A stretch of DNA of 64,000 nucleotides, taken from contig JAKZAN010000083.1 of NCBI GenBank assembly GCA_023053545.1, positions 1 through 64,000 of the forward strand, given 5' to 3'. This stretch comes from Lepidurus packardi (lineage: Eukaryota > Arthropoda > Branchiopoda > Notostraca > Triopsidae). The notes below the pieces were generated by a model, which ran no database searches, was not told where the DNA came from, and saw only the letters and a program-made list of their open reading frames with translations. Position numbers and translations under genes: made by a program. This document shows, in pieces, positions 57,701 through 64,000 of this stretch. The stretch's first letter is position 1; each line of letters starts with the position of its first letter.

Positions 57701-60700
57701 ATGAATTAAATCAGTGTTTCGTGAATTAAGCCAGTATTTTATTAATTAAGTCAGTAATTCATGAATTAAGTCAGTAATTAGTTAATTAAGTCAGTAATTC
57801 ATGAATTAGGTCAGTAATTCATGAATTTAGTCAGTAATTCATGAATTAAGTCAGTAGTTCATGAATTAAGTCAGTATTTCGTGAATTAAGTCAGTATTTC
57901 ATGAATTAAGTCAGTAATTCATGAATTAAGTCAGTAATTAGTTAATTAAGTCAGTAATTCATGAATTAAGTCATTAATTCATGAATTAAGTCATTAATTC
58001 ATGAATTAAGTCAGTAATTATGAATTAAGTGAGTAATTCATGCATTAAGTCAGTAATTCATGAACTAAGTCAGTAGTTCATGAATTAAATCAGTATTTCG
58101 TGAATTAAGTCAGTATTTTATTAATTAAGTCAGTAATTCATGAATTAAGTCAGTAGTTCCTGAATTACGTCAGTAGTTCATGAATTAAGTCAGTTAATTC
58201 ATGAATAAAGTCTGTAATTTATGAATTAAGTCAGTAATTTATGAACTAAGTCCGTAGTTATTTAAATAAGTCAGTAATTTATGATTCAATTCATTAATTC
58301 ATGAACTATTTCAGTAATTCATTATTTAAGTCAGGAATTCATTAATTAAGTCAGTTATTCATGAAATAAGTCAGTAATTCATGAATTAAGTCAATAGTTC
58401 ATGAATTAAGTCAGTATTTCGTGAATTAAGTCAGTATTTCATGAATTAAGTCAGTAATTCATGAATTAAGTCAGTAATTAGTTAATTAAGTCAGTAATTC
58501 ATGAATTAGGTCAGTAATTCATGAATTAGGTCAGTAATTCATGAATTAGGTCAGTAATTCATGAATTAAGTCAGTAATTATGAATTAAGTCAGTAATTCA
58601 TGAATTAAGTCAGTAATTCATGAATTAAGTCAGGAATTCATGAATTAAGTCAGTAGTTCATGAATTAAGTCAGTAGTTCATGAATAAAGTCTGTTATTTA
58701 TGAATTAAGTCAGTAATTTATGAATTAAGTCAGTAGTTCATGAATAAAGTCTGTTATTTATGAATTAAGTCAGTAAATTATGAATTAAGTCCGTAGTTAT
58801 TTAAATAAGTCAGTAATTTATGATTCAATTCATTAATTCATTAACTATTTCAGTAATTCATTATTTAAGTCAGGAATTCATTAATTAAGTCAGTTATTCA
58901 TGAAATAAGTCAGTAATTCATGAATTAAGTCAATAGTTCAAGAATTAAGTCAGAAATGCATGAATTAAGTGAGTAATTCATGAATTAAGTGAGTAATTCG
59001 TGAATTAAGTAAGTAGTTCATGAATTAAGTCAGTATTTCATGAATTAAGTCAGTATTTCATGAAGTAAGTCAGTATTTCATGAAACAGTCAGTAATTCAT
59101 GAATTAAGTCACAAATTCGTTAAATAGGTCAGTAATTCATTAATTGAGTCAGTAATTCATGAATTAAGTCAGTAATTCATTAATTAAGTCATTAATTCAT
59201 TAATTCATTCATGAATTCATTAATGAAGTCGGTAATTCATTAAGGAAGTCAATAATTCATAAATTAAGTCAGTAATTCATGAATTAAGTCCGTAGTTATT
59301 TAATTAAGTCATTAATTTATTAATTAAGTAATTAATTCATGAATTAAGTCAGTAATTCATGAATTAAGTCAATAATTCATGAATTAAGTCAGTAGTTCAT
59401 GAATTAAATCAGTGTTTCGTGAATTAAGCCAGTATTTTATTAATTAAGTCAGTAATTCATGAATTAAGTCAGTAATTAGTTAATTAAGTCAGTAATTCAT
59501 GAATTAGGTCAGTAATTCATGAATTTAGTCAGTAATTCATGAATTAAGTCAGTAGTTCATGAATTAAGTCAGTATTTCGTGAATTAAGTCAGTATTTCAT
59601 GAATTAAGTCAGTAATTCATGAATTAAGTCAGTAATTAGTTAATTAAGTCAGTAATTCATGAATTAAGTCATTAATTCATGAATTAAGTCATTAATTCAT
59701 GAATTAAGTCAGTAATTATGAATTAAGTGAGTAATTCATGCATTAAGTCAGTAATTCATGAACTAAGTCAGTAGTTCATGAATTAAATCAGTATTTCGTG
59801 AATTAAGTCAGTATTTTATTAATTAAGTCAGTAATTCATGAATTAAGTCAGTAGTTCCTGAATTACGTCAGTAGTTCATGAATTAAGTCAGTTAATTCAT
59901 GAATAAAGTCTGTAATTTATGAATTAAGTCAGTAATTTATGAACTAAGTCCGTAGTTATTTAAATAAGTCAGTAATTTATTAACTAAGTCCGTAGTTATT
60001 TAAATAAGTCAGTAATTTATGAACTAAGTCCGTAGTTATTTAAATAAGTCAGTAATTTATGATTCAATTCATTAATTCATGAACTATTTCAGTAATTCAT
60101 TATTTAAGTCAGGAATTCATTAATTAAGTCAGTTATTCATGAAATAAGTCAGTAATTCATGAATTAAGTCAATAGTTCATGAATTAAGTCATTAATTCAA
60201 TGAAAATTAATTCATGAATTAAGTCAGTAATTCATGAATTAAGTCAGTAATTCATGAATTAAGTCAGTAATTCATGAATTAAGTCAGTAATTCATGAATT
60301 AAGTCAGTAGTTCATGAATTAAGTCAGTAATTCATGAATTAAGTCAGTAATTAGTTAATTAAGTCAGTAATTCATGAATTAGGTCAGTAATTCATGAATT
60401 AGGTCAGTAATTCATGAATTAAGTCAGTAATTCATGAATTAAGTCAGGAATTCATGAATTAAGTCAGTAATTCATGAATTAAGTCAGTAGTTCATGAATT
60501 AAGTCTGTATTTCGTAATTAAGTCAGTATTTCATGAATTAAGTCAGTAATTCATGAATTAAGTCAGTAATTAGTTAATTAAGTCAGTAATTCATGAATTA
60601 AGTCAGTAATTCATGAATTAGGTCAGTAATTATGAATTAAGTTAGTAATTCATGAATTTAGTCAGTAATTCATGAATTAAGTCTGTAATTCATGAATTAA

Positions 60701-63581
60701 GTCAGTAGTTCATGAATTAAGTCAGTAGTTCATGAATTAAGACAGTTAATTCATGAATAAAATCTGTAATTTATGAACTAAGTCAGTAGTTCATGAATTA
60801 AGTCAGTTAATTCATGAATAAAGTCTGTAATTTATGAATTAAGTCAGTAATTTATTAACTAAGTCCGTAGTTATTTAAATAAATCAGTAATTTATGAACT
60901 AAGTCCGTAGTTATTTAAATAAGTCAGTAATTTATGATTCAATTCATTAATTCATGAACTATTTCAGTAATTCAGTATTTAAGTCTGGAATTCATTAATT
61001 AAGTCGTTATTCATGAAATAAGTCAGTAATTCATGAATTAAGTCAATAGTTCATGAATTAAGTCAGTATTTCGTGAATTAAGTCAGTATTTCATGAATTA
61101 AGTCAGTAATTCATGAATTAAGTCAGTAATTTGTTAATTAAGTCAGTAATTCATGAATTAGGTCAGTAATTCATGAATTAAGTCAGTAATTATGAATTAA
61201 GTCAGTAATTCATGAATTAAGTCAGTAATTCATGAATTAAGTCAGTATTTCATGAATTAAGTCAGTTAATTCATGAATAAAGTCTGTAATTTATGAATTA
61301 AGTCAGGAATTTATGAACTAAGTCCGTAGTTATTTAAATAAGTCAGTAATTTATGATTCAATTCATTAATTCATGAACTATTTCAGTAATTCATTATTTA
61401 AGTCAGGAATTCATTAATTAAGTCAGTTATTCATGAAATAAGTCAGTAATTCATGAATTAAGTCAATAGTTCATGAATTAAGTCAGTATTTCGTGAATTA
61501 AGTCAGTATTTCATGAATTAAGTCAGTAATTCATGAATTAAGTCAGTAATTAGTTAATTAAGTCAGTAATTCATGAATTAGGTCAGTAATTCATGAATTA
61601 GGTCAGTAATTCATGAATTAGGTCAGTAATTCATGAATTAAGTCAGTAATTATGAATTAAGTCAGTAATTCATGAATTAAGTCAGTAATTCATGAATTAA
61701 GTCAGGAATTCATGAATTAAGTCAGTAGTTCATGAATTAAGTCAGTAGTTCATGAATAAAGTCTGTTATTTATGAATTAAGTCAGTAATTTATGAATTAA
61801 GTCAGTAGTTCATGAATAAAGTCTGTTATTTATGAATTAAGTCAGTAAATTATGAATTAAGTCCGTAGTTATTTAAATAAGTCAGTAATTTATGATTCAA
61901 TTCATTAATTCATTAACTATTTCAGTAATTCATTATTTAAGTCAGGAATTCATTAATTAAGTCAGTTATTCATGAAATAAGTCAGTAATTCATGAATTAA
62001 GTCAATAGTTCAAGAATTAAGTCAGAAATGCATGAATTAAGTGAGTAATTCATGAATTAAGTGAGTAATTCGTGAATTAAGTAAGTAGTTCATGAATTAA
62101 GTCAGTATTTCATGAATTAAGTCAGTATTTCATGAAGTAAGTCAGTATTTCATGAAACAGTCAGTAATTCATGAATTAAGTCACAAATTCGTTAAATAGG
62201 TCAGTAATTCATTAATTGAATTAAGTCAGTAATTCATGAATTAAGTCAGTAATTCATTAATTAAGTCATTAATTCATGAATTCATTCATGAATTCATTAA
62301 TGAAGTCGGTAATTCATTAAGGAAGTCAATAATTCATAAATTAAGTCAGTAATTCATGAATTAAGTCCGTAGTTATTTAATTAAGTCATTAATTTATTAA
62401 TTAAGTAATTAATTCATGAATTAATCAGTAATTCATAATTTATTTAATTAAGTCAATTAATTCATGAATTAAGTCAGTAATTCATGAATTAAGTCAATAA
62501 TTCATGAATTAAGTCAGTAGTTCATGAATTAAATCAGTGTTTCGTGAATTAAGCCAGTATTTTATTAATTAAGTCAGTAATTCATGAATTAAGTCAGTAA
62601 TTAGTTAATTAAGTCAGTAATTCATGAATTAGGTCAGTAATTCATGAATTTAGTCAGTAATTCATGAATTAAGTCAGTAGTTCATGAATTAAGTCAGTAT
62701 TTCGTGAATTAAGTCAGTATTTCATGAATTAAGTCAGTAATTCATGAATTAAGTCAGTAATTAGTTAATTAAGTCAGTAATTCATGAATTAAGTCATTAA
62801 TTCATGAATTAAGTCATTAATTCATGAATTAAGTCAGTAATTATGAATTAAGTGAGTAATTCATGCATTAAGTCAGTAATTCATGAACTAAGTCAGTAGT
62901 TCATGAATTGAATTAAGTCAGTAATTTCAGTAATTCATGAATTAAGTCAGTGAATTTCAGTATTGAATTAAGTCAGTTAATTCATGAATTAAGTCAGTAT
63001 GAACTTCCGTAGTTATTTAAATAAGTGAATTAAGTCCGTAGTTATTTAAATAAGTCAGTAATTCATGAATTAAGTCAGTAATTATGTTAATTAAGTCAGT
63101 AATTCATGAATTAAGGTCAGTAATTCATGAATTAAGGTCAGTAATTCATGAATTAAGTCAGTAATTCATGAATTAAGTCAGTAATTCATGAATTAAGTCA
63201 GTAATTCATGAATTAAGTCAGTAATTCATGAATTAAGTCAGTAGTTCATGAATTAAGTCAGTAGTTCATGAATAAAGTCTGTTATTTATGAATTAAGTCA
63301 GTAATTTATGAACTAAGTCCGTAGTTATTTAAATAAGTCAGTAATTTGTGATTCAATTCATTAATTCATTAACTATTTCAGTAATTCATTATTTTAGTCA
63401 GGAATTCATTAATTAAGTCAGTTATTCATGAAATAAGTCAGTAATTCATGACTTAAGTCAATAGTTCAAGAATTAAGTCAGAAATGCATGAATTAAGTGA
63501 GTAATTCATGAATTAAGTGAGTAATTCGTGAATTAAGTAAGTAGTTCATGAATTAAGTCAGTATTTCATGAATTAAGTCAG
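54758..63581 (+). repeat. Block B satellite, macro-unit 2
   Basis: Subfamily B 20-bp monomers. The ATGAAACAGTCAG landmark is at 54789, 57342, 59080 and 62152 (spacings 2553, 1738 and 3072 bp); the first two spacings equal those of unit 1. After 59250 the order departs from unit 1. The stretch 60180-61470 resembles a mix of unit-1 segments near 47755 and 40180-41040. From about 62206 to 63140 many monomers are out of register. No gene or RNA was seen. Confidence 0.92.
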
Positions 63582-64000
63582 TGTTCTAGACTACTAATCA
63601 AGCTCAAACGTTGGTTGCCCTTTTGACCCAGAGTGACCCATTCCCAGAATGTTTGGCTCCCCTTTTTGTGTTTCTGTTTTTTTTTCTTCATCCTTTTACC
63701 CAAGTCAACGTTGGTCTCCTTTTTACCTTCAGGGATATATATATAGAGGTGGTGGCAAAGGGATAGGGAAGTTCTTTTTTGGTTCACTACACGTTAAAAA
63801 TACTTCTCTACGTCCTACGAAACACGATATTAATTTTCCCTCGCGATAGTGTTGTGTTTTTAAGTGTAAGGCCGTGCATAGGCGTAATTTAATAAAACCT
63901 TTAAAACCCACGTTCACGTTCAACTTACGCACCCACGTTCTCGCATCAACTCATCGAACCCTACGCGTTTCTTACAATTTTATGGTGCATCGACCGGGAA
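63582..64000 (+). mobile_element. BEL/Pao copy 3, 5' LTR and primer-binding site only (cut by window end)
   Basis: A 395-bp 5' LTR (63582-63976) preceded by GTCAG (63577-63581), identical in my reading to the 5' LTR of copy 2 including GGCAAAGGG. It is followed after 6 bp by the primer-binding site TGGTGCATCGACCGGGAA (63983-64000), where the window ends. Because internal sequence has begun, this is not a solo LTR. Most likely it is the start of a third macro-unit. Confidence 0.93.

Larger units (their letters stand above)
48257..63581 (+). repeat. 15.3-kb macro-repeat unit 2 (BEL/Pao element plus block B satellite)
   Basis: Second copy of the element-plus-satellite unit, collinear with unit 1 at offset 15828 to about 59250. 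A 40-bp (two-monomer) deletion relative to unit 1 then appears, followed by a differently arranged satellite segment to 63581, making the unit 503 bp shorter. Confidence 0.88.

Noticed and set aside
32429-63581. Pure assembly artefact as the source of the macro-repeat
   Set aside because: The units differ by real-looking substitutions (35016/50844, 37928/53756, 41089/56917) and by satellite rearrangements. An artefactual copy would be identical. It cannot be fully excluded without reads.
1-64000. CENP-B box or telomeric repeat within the satellite
   Set aside because: No TTCG....A..CGGG-type motif and no TTAGG/TTAGGG arrays. TTAGGTCAG is a point variant of the 20-bp monomer.

Overview
This window is eukaryotic and almost certainly from an animal genome. 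About 80% of it is one AT-rich satellite with a 20-bp monomer (consensus AAGTCAGTAATTCATGAATT), running head-to-tail on one strand from base 1 to base 63581. The only protein-coding DNA is two near-identical BEL/Pao-type LTR retrotransposons. BEL/Pao elements are known only from metazoans; the sequence gives no firmer placement. There are no bacterial-type genes, tRNA or rRNA genes, CRISPR arrays or host protein-coding genes. Long HOR satellite with nested LTR elements fits constitutive, pericentromeric or centromeric heterochromatin (inference).

Layout. Bases 1-20543 are satellite block A: four copies of a ~2.22-kb higher-order repeat (HOR) at 1-8330, a ~0.80/0.86-kb HOR at 13579-16105 and a 220-bp HOR at 16261-17620. 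Bases 20544-28400 hold three solo LTRs (20544-20940, 23787-24181, 26546-26940), all with the same TCAGT target duplication and the same flanks, so they come from one insertion spread by satellite amplification. Bases 28400-31880 are more block A, with a 701-bp HOR. Near 31.9-32.1 kb the array changes to satellite subfamily B.

From 32429 to the end is a macro-repeat: a complete 6501-bp BEL/Pao element followed by ~9 kb of block B satellite. Unit 1 is 32429-48256 (15828 bp), unit 2 is 48257-63581 (15325 bp), and unit 3 is cut by the window edge at 64000. Each complete element has a 395-bp 5' LTR, a tRNA-Gly-type primer site, one 1847-codon Gag-Pol ORF (Gag with three zinc knuckles, aspartic protease, reverse transcriptase, RNase H, integrase), a polypurine tract and a 394-bp 3' LTR, flanked by GTCAG. 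There is no env-like ORF.

Main observations. (1) The BEL element has become part of a satellite repeat unit and is amplified with it. (2) Sister HOR copies keep the uninterrupted insertion site at seven positions, so the insertion history can be read inside the window; the solo LTRs have their own empty site at 8757. (3) Both ORFs are open, yet both have Asp-Lys-Gly at the protease active site and Tyr-Val-Asp-Asn at the RT active site, which may mean reduced or absent activity. (4) A 12-bp perfect palindrome lies in each G-type 20-bp monomer. I did not find a convincing new molecular system beyond this satellite-retroelement composite.
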